A stretch of DNA of 64,000 nt from Micromonospora sp. NBC_00389 (GTDB taxonomy: Bacteria > Actinomycetota > Actinomycetes > Mycobacteriales > Micromonosporaceae): positions 5,022,001 through 5,086,000 of the forward strand of contig NZ_CP107947.1 of assembly GCF_036059255.1 (NCBI RefSeq), given 5' to 3'. The translations under genes were made by a program, and so were the position numbers. The notes under the pieces are model-generated. The model had not been told where the DNA came from and searched no databases. It worked only from the letters and a program-made list of their open reading frames with translations. Shown here piece after piece: positions 16,364 through 25,479 of the stretch (positions are counted from its first letter, which is position 1; the number at the start of each line of letters is the position of its first letter).

Positions 16364-18406
16364 GTGAGAAAGATGCAATCCGAGGTTCAGGCGCTGATCG
16401 CGCGCAGCAACCGGCTCGGTGCCGACCCGACGACGACGAACTACGCCGGGGGCAACACCTCTGCCAAGGGCGAGGACACCGATCCGGTTACCGGCGGCCC
16501 CGTCGAGCTGCTCTGGGTCAAGGGCTCCGGCGGTGACCTCGGCACCCTCACCCGGGCCGGTCTGGCGGCGCTGCGGCTGGACCGGCTCCGGGCCCTCGTC
16601 GACGTCTATCCCGGCATCGAGCGGGAGGACGAGATGGTCGCCGCCTTCGACTATTGCCTGCACGGTCGGGGCGGGGCGGCGCCGTCCATCGACACCGCGA
16701 TGCACGGACTGGTCGACGCGGCGCACGTCGATCACCTGCACCCCGACGCCGGCATCGCGATCGCCGCGGCCGCCGACGGGCCGGAGTTGACCAAGGAGGT
16801 CTTCGGCGACCGGGTGTTGTGGGTTCCGTGGCGGCGGCCCGGCTTCCAGCTCGGCCTGGACATCGCCGCGGTGGCGCGGGCCAACCCGCAGGCGATCGGT
16901 GTGATCCTCGGCGGGCATGGCATCACCGCGTGGGGTACGACCAGCGACGAGTGCGAGCGCAACTCGCTGGAGATCATCCGGTCCGCGCAGGCGTTCCTCG
17001 ACCAGCGGGGAAAGGCCGAGCCGCTCGGCCCGGTCATCAGCGGCTACGAACCGCTGCCAGCCGACGAACGACGGCGGCGGGCGGCGGCGCTGTTCCCGGT
17101 GTTGCGTGGCCTCGCGTCCACCGATCGACCGCAGGTGGGTCACTTCACCGACAGTGACGTGGTGCTGGACTTCGTGGCGCGGGAGAGGCACCCCGCGCTC
17201 GCTGCCCTCGGCACCTCCTGCCCGGACCACTTCCTGCGCACCAAGGTCCGCCCGATGGTGCTCGACCTGCCACCCGCGGCGCCGCTCGACGACGTGATCG
17301 CCCGTCTCAAGGAGCTGCACGCCTCCTACCGCGACGACTACCGCGGCTACTACGAGCGGCACGCCACCCCGGACAGCCCTCCGATGCGCGGTGCCGACCC
17401 GGCCGTCGTCCTGGTGCCGGGTGTGGGCATGTTCAGCTTCGGTGCCAACAAGCAGACCGCCCGGGTCGCCGGGGAGTTCTACGTCAACGCCATCAACGTG
17501 ATGCGTGGCGCGGAATCGGTGTCGAGGTACGCGCCGATCGACGAGGCCGAGAAGTTCCGGATCGAGTACTGGGCGCTGGAGGAGGCGAAGCTCCAGCGCA
17601 TGCCGAAGCCGAAGGCCCTCGCCACGCGGATCGCGTTCGTCACCGGCGGTGGCTCCGGCATCGGCCGGGCGATCGCCCACCGGCTCGCCGCCGAGGGCGC
17701 CTGCGTCGTGGTCGCCGATCGGGACGCGGGGGCGGCCGCCGCCGTCGCCGCGGAGATCGGCAGCACCGACGTGGCGGTCGCCGTCGCCGCCGACGTCAGC
17801 GACGGTGACGCCGTGGCCGCCGCCCTGCGCGAGGCGGTGCTGGCCTTCGGCGGGGTGGACCTGGTCGTGAACAATGCCGGGCTGTCGCTGTCCAAGTCGC
17901 TGCTGGAGACGACCGAGGCCGACTGGGACGTCCAGCACGACGTGATGGCGAAGGGCTCCTTCCTCGTCTCGCGGGAGGCCGCGCGGGTGCTGCTGGCGCA
18001 GGGGATGGGCGGAGACCTCGTCTACATCTCCAGCAAGAACTCCCTGTTCGCGGGCCCGAACAACGTGGCCTACGGTGCGGCCAAGGCCGATCAGGCCCAC
18101 CAGGTCCGGCTGCTCGCCGCCGAACTCGGCGGCCACGGCATCCGGGTCAACGGCGTCAACCCGGACGGGGTGGTCCGCGGCTCCGGTATCTTCGCCGGTG
18201 GTTGGGGTGCGCAGCGGGCGGCCGTCTACGGCGTGCCGGAGGAGAAGCTCGGTGAGTTCTACGCCCAGCGCACGCTGCTCAAGCGGGAGGTGCTGCCCGA
18301 GCACGTCGCCAACGCGGTCTTCGTGCTCACCGGCGGGGAGTTGTCGCACACGACGGGGATGCACATCCCGGTGGACGCCGGGGTCGCCGCGGCCTTCCTC
18401 CGCTGA
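16364..18406 (+). CDS. rhaD: bifunctional rhamnulose-1-phosphate aldolase / lactaldehyde dehydrogenase
   Basis: A 680-aa fusion. Residues ~1-410 form a class II aldolase domain (NYAGGNTSAKG near 27-37; DHLHPDAGIAIA with metal-binding His). Residues ~420-680 form a short-chain dehydrogenase with Rossmann motif TGGGSGIG and catalytic YGAAK. The aldolase splits L-rhamnulose-1-phosphate to DHAP and L-lactaldehyde; the SDR half is thought to oxidise the aldehyde to L-lactate. The start may be GTG 16364 or ATG 16373; spacing of the weak GAGAAAG favours the latter only slightly. Confidence 0.92.
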   Translation: MRKMQSEVQALIARSNRLGADPTTTNYAGGNTSAKGEDTDPVTGGPVELLWVKGSGGDLGTLTRAGLAALRLDRLRALVDVYPGIEREDEMVAAFDYCLHGRGGAAPSIDTAMHGLVDAAHVDHLHPDAGIAIAAAADGPELTKEVFGDRVLWVPWRRPGFQLGLDIAAVARANPQAIGVILGGHGITAWGTTSDECERNSLEIIRSAQAFLDQRGKAEPLGPVISGYEPLPADERRRRAAALFPVLRGLASTDRPQVGHFTDSDVVLDFVARERHPALAALGTSCPDHFLRTKVRPMVLDLPPAAPLDDVIARLKELHASYRDDYRGYYERHATPDSPPMRGADPAVVLVPGVGMFSFGANKQTARVAGEFYVNAINVMRGAESVSRYAPIDEAEKFRIEYWALEEAKLQRMPKPKALATRIAFVTGGGSGIGRAIAHRLAAEGACVVVADRDAGAAAAVAAEIGSTDVAVAVAADVSDGDAVAAALREAVLAFGGVDLVVNNAGLSLSKSLLETTEADWDVQHDVMAKGSFLVSREAARVLLAQGMGGDLVYISSKNSLFAGPNNVAYGAAKADQAHQVRLLAAELGGHGIRVNGVNPDGVVRGSGIFAGGWGAQRAAVYGVPEEKLGEFYAQRTLLKREVLPEHVANAVFVLTGGELSHTTGMHIPVDAGVAAAFLR

Positions 18407-18433
18407 GTACGGTTCAGCGGAGATGAGGACGAT

Positions 18434-19876
18434 GTGGTGAGTGCGGCCGCGCACCTCGCCGCCGTGGACGTGGGTGCGTCCAGCGGCCGGGTGATGGTCG
18501 CGCGCGTCAGCCCCGGGAAGCTGGAGCTGACCGAGGCGCACCGGTTCCGCAACGAGCCGGTGCGGGTGGCGGGCACCCTGCACTGGGACATCCTGGCGCT
18601 CTACCGCGGCGTCCTCGACGGCCTGCACGCCGCCGGTCCGGTCGCCAGCATCGGCGTCGACACCTGGGCGGTGGACTACGGGCTGCTCGACGCCACCGGT
18701 GCGCTGCTCGGCAATCCGGTGCACTACCGCGACGGGCGTACCGACGGCGTCGGCGACCGGGTGGCGAAGCAGTTGGGGCAGGAACGGCTCTACACCACGA
18801 CCGGGCTGCAGCACCTGCCGTTCAACACCCTCTACCAACTCGTCGCCGCCGCCAACACGCCGCAGCTGGACATGGCGCACCGGCTGCTGCTGGTCCCGGA
18901 CCTCATCGCGTACTGGCTCACCGGCGAGGTCGGCGCCGAGGTCACCAACGCCTCCACCACCCAGCTGTACGACCTGCGTCGGCGCGCCTGGGCGACCGAC
19001 CTGATGGCCGACGCGGGGATTCGCAGCGAGCTGTTCCCGCCGCTGCGGGAGCCGGGCACGCGGATCGGCCCGGCCCTGCCCGCACTGGGCCTGCCCGGAG
19101 GCCCCGCCGTGGTGGCGGTGGGATCACACGACACCGCGTCCGCCGTGGTGGGCGTACCGGCCGCCGGTGAACACTTCGCCTACATCTCCTGCGGCACCTG
19201 GTCGTTGGTCGGGGTCGAGCTCGACGCCCCGGTGCTGAGCGAGCCGAGCCGGCGGGCGAACTTCACCAACGAGTCCGGCGTCGACGGCACGTTCCGCTAC
19301 CTGCGCAACGTGATGGGCCTGTGGCCACTGCAGGAGTCGCTGCGCACCTGGGGCACCACCGACCTGGCCGCCCTGCTCCGGCAGGCGGCCCGGGAGCCGG
19401 CCTTCCGCTCCGTCGTGGATCCGGACGACCCCGCGTTCCTGCCGCCCGGCGACATGCCCACGCGCATCGCCGATGCCTGCCGCCGTACCGGCGAGCCGGT
19501 GCCGGTGACCCGGGCGGCCACGGTCCGGTGCATCCTCGACAGCCTCGCGTTGGCGCACCGGCGCGCCGTCCGTCAGGCGCAACTGCTCGCCGGTCGCCAC
19601 GTCGACGCCGTGCACGTCGTCGGCGGCGGGGCTCGCAACGAGCTCCTGTGCCAGCTCACCGCCGACGCCTGCGGCCTGCCGGTGCTCGCCGGGCCGGTCG
19701 AGGCCACCGCGCTGGGCAATGTCCTCGTGCAGGCCCGCGCTCTCGGCATCGTCGGCGGCGACCTGTCGGCGCTGCGGGCCGTGCTGCGCGAGACCCAGCA
19801 GATCGTGCGCTACGAGCCACGAGGCGCCGAGACGACGTGGCGGGCGGCAGCCCAGCGTCTCGGATGGGAGGACTGA
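18434..19876 (+). CDS. rhaK: L-rhamnulokinase
   Basis: A 480-aa FGGY-family kinase: phosphate-binding loop DVGASSGRVMVARV (residues 11-24), IGVDTWAVDYGLLD near 75-88, GSHDTASAVVGVP and the late adenosine motif GGGARNELL. It phosphorylates L-rhamnulose at C1, supplying the aldolase. GAGGAC at 18424-18429 fits the GTG at 18434 (a second GTG follows at once). The gene lies 27 bp after rhaD. Confidence 0.92.
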   Translation: MVSAAAHLAAVDVGASSGRVMVARVSPGKLELTEAHRFRNEPVRVAGTLHWDILALYRGVLDGLHAAGPVASIGVDTWAVDYGLLDATGALLGNPVHYRDGRTDGVGDRVAKQLGQERLYTTTGLQHLPFNTLYQLVAAANTPQLDMAHRLLLVPDLIAYWLTGEVGAEVTNASTTQLYDLRRRAWATDLMADAGIRSELFPPLREPGTRIGPALPALGLPGGPAVVAVGSHDTASAVVGVPAAGEHFAYISCGTWSLVGVELDAPVLSEPSRRANFTNESGVDGTFRYLRNVMGLWPLQESLRTWGTTDLAALLRQAAREPAFRSVVDPDDPAFLPPGDMPTRIADACRRTGEPVPVTRAATVRCILDSLALAHRRAVRQAQLLAGRHVDAVHVVGGGARNELLCQLTADACGLPVLAGPVEATALGNVLVQARALGIVGGDLSALRAVLRETQQIVRYEPRGAETTWRAAAQRLGWED

Positions 19877-19878
19877 GG

Positions 19879-20661
19879 ATGCGAATAGCGCTGTTCGTCA
19901 CCTGCCTGGCCGACACCATGTTCCCCGAGGCGGCCAAGGCGACGGTGCGGCTCCTGGAACGGCTCGGTCACGAGGTCGTCTTTCCGCAGGACCAGACCTG
20001 CTGCGGGCAGATGCACATCAACACCGGCTATCCGGACGACGCGCTGCGGCTGGTACGCCGGCACGTGCGGACCTTCGCCCCGTACGACGTGGTGGTCGCC
20101 CCCTCCGGCTCGTGCGTCGGTTCGGTGCGGCACCAGCACGCGGTGGTGGCCCGCAGGGCCGGCGACGAGCGGTTGGCCAGTCGAGCCGAGGAGGTCGCCA
20201 GCCGCACGTACGAGCTGTCGGAGCTGCTCGTCGACGTGCTCGGGGTGACCGACGTCGGCGCCTTCTATCCGCACCGGGTGACGTACCACCCGACCTGCCA
20301 CTCGCTGCGGATGATCCGGGTGGGGGACAAGCCGCTGCGGCTGCTGCGTCAGGTCCGCGGCCTGGACCTGGTGGAGCTGCCGCAGGCCGAGGAGTGCTGC
20401 GGCTTCGGCGGCACGTTCGCCGTGAAGAACGCGGACACCTCGACGGCGATGCTGGCCGACAAGATGCGCCACGTGCTGGCCACCCGGGCCGACGTGTGCA
20501 CCGCCGGGGACGCGTCCTGTTTGATGCACATCGGCGGTGGACTGTCCCGCCTCCGGGCTGGAGTGCGGACCGTGCACCTCGCGGAGATCCTGGCCAGCAC
20601 CGAGCCCACCGGCAACCCGGTCGAGCAGGCGCAGCGGCAGACCGGCGGGGTGCGGGCGTGA
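19879..20661 (+). CDS. lutA: LutA-like iron-sulfur oxidoreductase subunit
   Basis: A 260-aa protein with two cysteine-rich CCG domains (TCCGQMHINTGY near residues 41-52; ECCGFGGTFAVKN near 173-185), typical of LutA/GlpC/HdrB subunits. With LutB and LutC it forms the L-lactate oxidation complex that yields pyruvate. It begins two bases after the rhaK stop with GGGAGG as ribosome binding site. Its presence in this operon suits removal of L-lactate made by the rhamnose pathway. Confidence 0.92.
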   Translation: MRIALFVTCLADTMFPEAAKATVRLLERLGHEVVFPQDQTCCGQMHINTGYPDDALRLVRRHVRTFAPYDVVVAPSGSCVGSVRHQHAVVARRAGDERLASRAEEVASRTYELSELLVDVLGVTDVGAFYPHRVTYHPTCHSLRMIRVGDKPLRLLRQVRGLDLVELPQAEECCGFGGTFAVKNADTSTAMLADKMRHVLATRADVCTAGDASCLMHIGGGLSRLRAGVRTVHLAEILASTEPTGNPVEQAQRQTGGVRA

Positions 20662-22112
20662 CCCGGACCTTCCTCGGTATGCCCGCCACCGCGCCGCGCG
20701 GCGTCGGACACCTGCGCGGCGAGGAGCCCTTCCCGGTCGCGGCCCGGCGGAGCCTCGCCGACGCCCAACTGCGCCGCAACCTCGGCCACGCCACCGCCAC
20801 CATCCGCGCCAAGTCGGCAGCGGTCATCGACGAGGTCCCCGACTGGCAGGAGCTGCGGGAGGCCGGGCGGGCCATCAAGACCGACACGATGGCCCGGCTG
20901 CCCGAGCTGCTCCAACAGTTGGAGGTGGCGGTCACCGCGGCCGGCGGCACCGTGCACTGGGCCGCCGACGCCGTCGAGGCCAACCGGATCGTGACCGACC
21001 TGGTCAGGGCCACCGGCAGCGACCGGGTCATGAAGGTCAAGTCGATGGCCACCCAGGAGATCGGCCTCAACGAGGCACTGGAGGCGGCCGGCATCGAACC
21101 GGTGGAAACCGACCTCGCCGAGCTGATCGTCCAACTCGGGCGGGACAAGCCCAGCCACATCCTGGTACCCGCGATCCACCGCAACCGCGCGGAGATCCGT
21201 GAGATCTTCCTGCGCGAGATGCCCGGCGTCGACCCGGCGTTGACCGACGACCCGGCGATCCTGGCGGCCGCGGCCCGCCGTCACCTGCGTCGTACGTTCC
21301 TCAGCACCCGCGTCGCGGTCTCCGGGGCGAACTTCGCGGTAGCCGAGACCGGCACCCTCGCGGTGGTCGAGTCCGAGGGCAACGGCCGGATGTGCCTCAC
21401 CCTGCCGGACACCCTGATCACCGTGATGGGCATCGAGAAGGTCATCCCGACCTGGGCCGACCTTGAGGTGTTCCTGCAACTGCTGCCCCGGGCCTCCACC
21501 GGCGAGCGGATGAACCCGTACACCTCCATGTGGACCGGCGTCACGCCTGACGACGGGCCACAGGACTTTCACCTCGTGCTGCTGGACAACGGCCGCAGCG
21601 CGGTTCTCGCCGACGAGGTCGGTCGCCAGGCGCTGCACTGCATCCGATGCTCCGCCTGCCTCAACGTCTGTCCCGTCTACGAGCGCACCGGTGGGCACGC
21701 GTACGGCTCCGTCTACCCCGGGCCGATCGGTGCGGTGCTGTCACCGCAGCTGACCGGCGTGGAGGACAACGCCTCCCTGCCCTACGCCTCCTCGCTCTGC
21801 GGGGCGTGCTTCGACGCCTGCCCGGTGAAGATCGATATCCCGTCGATCCTGGTGCATCTCCGCGCCCAGCACGTGGCGGCCTACCGGAGTGAGCATCGCC
21901 TGCCGAGCGCCGAGGCGATCATCATGGCCGCCGCCGCGTACACCATGGACCACCCGGCGATGTACGAGGCCGCGCAGCGCGCCTCGCGGGCCGCCCGTCT
22001 CGCCGGCCGGCGAGGCCGCGGCCTGCCTCCGCCGCTGTCCGGCTGGACCATCGGCCGCGACCTGCCGCAGCCGCCGCCGCAGACGTTCCGCGAATGGTGG
22101 GCGCGACGATGA
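20658..22112 (+). CDS. lutB: LutB-like iron-sulfur lactate oxidation protein
   Basis: A 484-aa protein with an N-terminal LUD domain (MKVKSMATQEIGLNEALE; FAVAETGTLAVVESEGN) and a ferredoxin-type 4Fe-4S pair (CIRCSACLNVCP and CGACFDACPVKIDIP). Start GTG 20658 overlaps the lutA stop as GTGA, so the two are translationally coupled. It acts with LutA and LutC in L-lactate oxidation. Confidence 0.93.
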   Translation: MTRTFLGMPATAPRGVGHLRGEEPFPVAARRSLADAQLRRNLGHATATIRAKSAAVIDEVPDWQELREAGRAIKTDTMARLPELLQQLEVAVTAAGGTVHWAADAVEANRIVTDLVRATGSDRVMKVKSMATQEIGLNEALEAAGIEPVETDLAELIVQLGRDKPSHILVPAIHRNRAEIREIFLREMPGVDPALTDDPAILAAAARRHLRRTFLSTRVAVSGANFAVAETGTLAVVESEGNGRMCLTLPDTLITVMGIEKVIPTWADLEVFLQLLPRASTGERMNPYTSMWTGVTPDDGPQDFHLVLLDNGRSAVLADEVGRQALHCIRCSACLNVCPVYERTGGHAYGSVYPGPIGAVLSPQLTGVEDNASLPYASSLCGACFDACPVKIDIPSILVHLRAQHVAAYRSEHRLPSAEAIIMAAAAYTMDHPAMYEAAQRASRAARLAGRRGRGLPPPLSGWTIGRDLPQPPPQTFREWWARR

Positions 22113-22711
22113 CCTCCCGTGAGTTGATCCTCGGCCGCCTCCGCGCGGCTCTCGGCGCGACGCCGACCACCTCCGGCGACGTGCCGCGGGGCTACCGGCC
22201 AGCCGGCGGTGCCGTGGACCTCGACGTGCTGGTGCACCGGCTCACCGACTACCGGGCCACCGTGCACCGGTGTGCCGACGGCGAGGTGGCGCAGGCCGTC
22301 GACACGATCCTTGGTGGCCGACGCGTCGTCGTCCCGCCCGGGCTGCCCCGGCGCTGGTTGCCCGACACCGTCGACGTGCTGACCGACGACAACCTCCCGA
22401 GGGAACAGGTCGCCGCGGCCGACGGGGTGGTCACCGCGGCGGCGGTCGCCGTCGCCGAGACCGGGACGGTCATCCTCGACGCGGCCCCCGACCAGGGGCG
22501 GCGGGTCATCACGCTGCTGCCCGACGTGCACATCTGCGTCCTGCGTACCGATCAGGTCGTCGCGGGTGTGCCGGACGCCCTCGCGCGCCTCGACCCGCAC
22601 CGCCCGCTCACCTGGATCAGCGGGCCGTCCGCCACCAGCGACATCGAACTCAACCGGGTCGAGGGCGTGCACGGCCCCCGGCACCTGCACGTGGTGCTCG
22701 TACCCCGCTGA
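22109..22711 (+). CDS. lutC: LutC-like lactate utilisation protein (LUD domain)
   Basis: A 200-aa LUD-domain protein (VTAAAVAVAETGTVILDAAPD; SGPSATSDIELNRVEGVHGP at the C-terminus, the family hallmark). It starts at ATG 22109 within the ATGA overlap with lutB and closes the rhamnose-to-pyruvate operon. Confidence 0.92.
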   Translation: MTSRELILGRLRAALGATPTTSGDVPRGYRPAGGAVDLDVLVHRLTDYRATVHRCADGEVAQAVDTILGGRRVVVPPGLPRRWLPDTVDVLTDDNLPREQVAAADGVVTAAAVAVAETGTVILDAAPDQGRRVITLLPDVHICVLRTDQVVAGVPDALARLDPHRPLTWISGPSATSDIELNRVEGVHGPRHLHVVLVPR

Positions 22712-22734
22712 ACCGCACCGGCGGTGGGCACGCG

Positions 22735-23079
22735 TTACAACCCCGCCTGTGCGGTCAGGGTCTGTCGCAGGTAGCTCTTCGGCCTCGACCCCACGGTCGA
22801 TCCGACGACCTCGCCCCGGCGGAACACCAGCAGCGTCGGCAGGGACATGACGCCGTAGTTGCGCGTGGCCGTCGGGTTCTCGTCGGAGTTGAGCTTGGCC
22901 ACGACCATCCGGTCGCCGAACTCCTGGGCCAGCTCGGCGAGGCTCTTCTCGATCGCCTTGCAGGGCGGGCACCACTCCGCCCAGAAGTCGACCACCACCG
23001 GCCGGTCGCTGGCCAGCACCAGTTCGGTGAACGTGTCGTCGGTGACGGTGACTAGCGAGCGAATTTCCGTTTGGGGCAT
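22735..23079 (-). CDS. trxA: thioredoxin
   Basis: A 114-aa thioredoxin fold protein with active site WCPPC (36-40) and the cis-proline loop MSLPTLLVF. The usual thioredoxin motif is WCGPC; the central CPPC variant may shift the redox potential. The start lies inside the 3' end of the upstream merR gene (28-bp overlap), so both come from one transcript. Confidence 0.9.
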   Translation of the reverse strand: MPQTEIRSLVTVTDDTFTELVLASDRPVVVDFWAEWCPPCKAIEKSLAELAQEFGDRMVVAKLNSDENPTATRNYGVMSLPTLLVFRRGEVVGSTVGSRPKSYLRQTLTAQAGL

Positions 23080-23441
23080 GTTTCCTCCCGGTGCGCGATG
23101 GCATGGGTGAGCTGGGTGTGTAGCTGTTGGCGTACGGCGCCGAGCCGGTCGATGACGGCGTCGACCTCGACGAGCTTGCGTCGCAGCACCAGCACCGAGT
23201 CCGGGCAGACGTCGCCGGACGTGTTGCCGGCCCGAAGACAGGCGACGAACGGACGGACGTCGTCGAGGCCGAAGCCGACAGCGAGCAGCCCTCGGATCTC
23301 ACGGACGACCCGTAGCTCCGCCTCGTCGTAGACCCGGTAGCCGTTGGCGGAGCGCTGTGCCCGTACCAACCCGTGTGCCTCGTAGTAGCGCAGGGTGCGG
23401 GTACTCGTGCCGGCCCGCTCAGCCAGTTCGCCGATCAGCAT
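23052..23441 (-). CDS. MerR-family regulator of the thioredoxin gene
   Basis: A 129-aa MerR protein: winged helix LIGELAERAGTSTRTLRYYE at residues 2-21, then a dimerisation helix. Cysteines occur at VACLRAG, GDVCPDS and near the C-terminus (ETCPKRK), so thiol or metal sensing is possible. ATG 23441 follows GGAGGAGG; a start 27 bp upstream lacks a better signal. The operator in its own promoter indicates autoregulation and joint control of trxA. Confidence 0.88.
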   Translation of the reverse strand: MLIGELAERAGTSTRTLRYYEAHGLVRAQRSANGYRVYDEAELRVVREIRGLLAVGFGLDDVRPFVACLRAGNTSGDVCPDSVLVLRRKLVEVDAVIDRLGAVRQQLHTQLTHAIAHREETCPKRKFAR

Positions 23442-23470
23442 CCGACCTCCTCCACCAGCCCGTCGCAAGC

Positions 23471-23501
23471 ACGCTAAACCTTGTCGCCAGCGTCAAGGCA
23501 A
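23471..23501 (-). promoter_or_regulatory. MerR-type promoter with 19-bp spacer and palindromic operator
   Basis: On the minus strand, TTGCCT (23501-23496) and TAGCGT (23476-23471) are 19 bp apart, the stretched spacing typical of MerR-activated promoters. The 20-bp palindrome CCTTGTCGCCAGCGTCAAGG (23479-23498, one mismatch) lies in the spacer. It reads toward merR-trxA. Confidence 0.8.
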
Positions 23502-23513
23502 GGCGGCGGCTCG

Positions 23514-24719
23514 CTACCGTCGGGCGGGTTGCTGCCGCGCAGCTCTGCGCCGCCACGGGGCGGCCAGGATCAGGACGGCCAGCAGGACGGCGGTGCCGAG
23601 GCTCAGCCCGGTGAGCAGCGGGATCGAGGATTCCTCGGCCTGAGCATGGTGCTCGCCCTTGACCGGGACCACTGGGCTGTCGTGCTTCTTCTCCTCGGGC
23701 GTGACCAGTTGTCCGACGGACGCGTGGGGAGGCAGGGCGAAGCCCCAGTTGAGCAGGGCTGCCGCCTCTCCGAGACTCCCCAGCGGAGCGGTCTCCGCTC
23801 CTAGCAGGGTCACTGCCAGCCGTCGACCGTTGCGTTCGGCCACACCGACGTACGTCTGACGAGCCAGGTCGGTGAAGCCCGTCTTCCCCCCGAGTGTCCC
23901 GGGATAGTTGCCCAGCAGCGTGTTGTCGTGAGTGATGGCGAATGCCGGGTTTCTCGGCTGTGCCGGTATCTGCGCCACCCTCGTTGCGATGTATCGCCGG
24001 AAGTCCTCCCTGGCGAAGGTGGCCCGTGCGATCAGCGCGAGGTCGTATGCGCTGGTGTACTGGCCGGGGCCGTCCAGGCCGGAAGGCGTCGCGGCGTGGG
24101 TCTGGTTCGCGCGCAGTCGACGTGCTTCGTCGTTCATCGTCTCGACTCCGCCCGGCCTACCCGCGGCGCCGCCGCCGACCCGAGCCAGTACGTTGGCCGC
24201 GTCGTTGCCCGATTTGAGCAGGAGCCCCAGCCACAGGCTCTCGACGGAGTACCGGCCACCCTCGACGACCCCCATCAGCGAGCTGGCTGGGTCGAGATCG
24301 CGCAGATCCGCCCTGGTCACTTCCACCATCTGGGCTGGATCGAGGCGGGGCATCAGGGACGCCGCCAGCAGCAGTTTCTGCACGCTGGCCGGCGTTCGGA
24401 GCTCGTGGGGGCCGCACCCACCCAGGACCTCACCACTGTTGAGGTCGGCCACGAGCCATGAGGTGGCGGTCAGTGCCGGCGTCATCGGCGCACCCGCGGG
24501 AATGGCCAGCCCTGCCGTCGCCAGCGCCTGCCCGCCGACCGCCCGGTCGGTGGGGTCGACCGGTGGTGGGGACGGTATCGCGGGCGGCGGCGCCGGCGGC
24601 TTCACGGCCGGGCACGGCACGGACGGCGCGGCCACCGCCGGTGTTGGTGGCAGGACCGCCACCGCGGGCAGGACCAGGATGGCGCTGAGCGTCACTGCGG
24701 TAAACCGATAGTCGGTCAC
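23514..24719 (-). CDS. D-alanyl-D-alanine carboxypeptidase (peptidase S11)
   Basis: A 401-aa exported low-molecular-weight penicillin-binding protein. It has a signal peptide, a proline-rich linker (33-55), the active-site triad motifs SVQK (112-115), SGN (170-172) and KTG (279-281), a C-terminal membrane helix (~372-388) and a basic tail. It should trim terminal D-Ala from peptidoglycan stem peptides. Start GTG 24719. Confidence 0.92.
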   Translation of the reverse strand: MTDYRFTAVTLSAILVLPAVAVLPPTPAVAAPSVPCPAVKPPAPPPAIPSPPPVDPTDRAVGGQALATAGLAIPAGAPMTPALTATSWLVADLNSGEVLGGCGPHELRTPASVQKLLLAASLMPRLDPAQMVEVTRADLRDLDPASSLMGVVEGGRYSVESLWLGLLLKSGNDAANVLARVGGGAAGRPGGVETMNDEARRLRANQTHAATPSGLDGPGQYTSAYDLALIARATFAREDFRRYIATRVAQIPAQPRNPAFAITHDNTLLGNYPGTLGGKTGFTDLARQTYVGVAERNGRRLAVTLLGAETAPLGSLGEAAALLNWGFALPPHASVGQLVTPEEKKHDSPVVPVKGEHHAQAEESSIPLLTGLSLGTAVLLAVLILAAPWRRRAARQQPARR

Positions 24720-24976
24720 GTTAACGAACGGTAATCGTCAACGAGGCTGGCGCGGTCCGATTGGCGAAAGCGCGTGGGGTGACCTGGGCAAAGACGTCGG
24801 CGAAGGCATCGGCCGCAGCGACGGGGCATTGCGTTCGGGCAGGCCGTCTGGGTCGTTACCGTCCGAGATGACGTCGTCTATACGTCTTTTCTGCGAGACG
24901 GTATTGGTTGTTCACAAAAGTGCCATCGCTGCTTGTAATGGGCAGCGCTTCGCGCCGTGGGCCTACTGTCGTCGAC

Positions 24977-25435
24977 ATGAGATTTCGTACGACGCTGTTC
25001 CTCGGCGGCAAGACGGCCACCGGTATGACGGTGCCGGCGGAGATCGTGCAGGCCCTCGGCTCCGGCAAGAAGCCGCGGGTGACGGTCACGATCAACGGCT
25101 ACACCTACCGGAGCACGGTGGCCGTCTACGGCGGGGAGTTCATGCTCCCGGTCGCCGCCGAGGTGCGCGTCGGTGCGGGCATCGCGGCGGGGGACGAGAT
25201 CGACGTCGACCTGGAGTTGGACTCTGCGCCGCGGGTTGTCGACGTTCCGGCGGATCTGGCCGCCGCGCTCGACGCGGCGCCGGGCGCCAGGCGGCAGTTC
25301 GAGGCGCTGTCGTACTCCAACAAACGCCAGCACGTGCTTTCGGTCGACGGCGCGAAGACCCCGGAGACCCGGCAGCGGCGGGTGGCCAAGGCCGTCGCGG
25401 CGCTGCTCGACCTGGATGCCCAGCGCGGCGGCTAA
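24977..25435 (+). CDS. YdeI/OmpD-associated-like protein (DUF1905)
   Basis: A 152-aa soluble protein. The first ~90 residues match the DUF1905 beta-barrel (FRTTLFLGGKTATGMTVPAE), and the C-terminus has the helical OmdA part (AAPGARRQFEALSYSNKRQH). The cellular role is unknown. TACTGT ends only seven bases before the ATG and no ribosome binding site is seen, so the mRNA may be leaderless. Confidence 0.8.
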   Translation: MRFRTTLFLGGKTATGMTVPAEIVQALGSGKKPRVTVTINGYTYRSTVAVYGGEFMLPVAAEVRVGAGIAAGDEIDVDLELDSAPRVVDVPADLAAALDAAPGARRQFEALSYSNKRQHVLSVDGAKTPETRQRRVAKAVAALLDLDAQRGG

Positions 25436-25450
25436 CTGGACGAGCAGCAG

Positions 25451-25479
25451 GGTTGACCGGACTCGTGGTTCGGTCAGCC
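25451..25479. terminator. hairpin terminator between convergent genes
   Basis: GGTTGACCGGAC pairs with GTTCGGTCAGCC (two G-U pairs) around a TCGTG loop. It lies between the YdeI-like gene and the rsdA stop, overlapping the last codons of the latter. Confidence 0.6.

Noticed and set aside
15047..18880. A 1,277-codon open frame antisense to rhaI, rhaD and rhaK
   Set aside because: It spans three recognised genes on the other strand and has no family resemblance or ribosome binding site.
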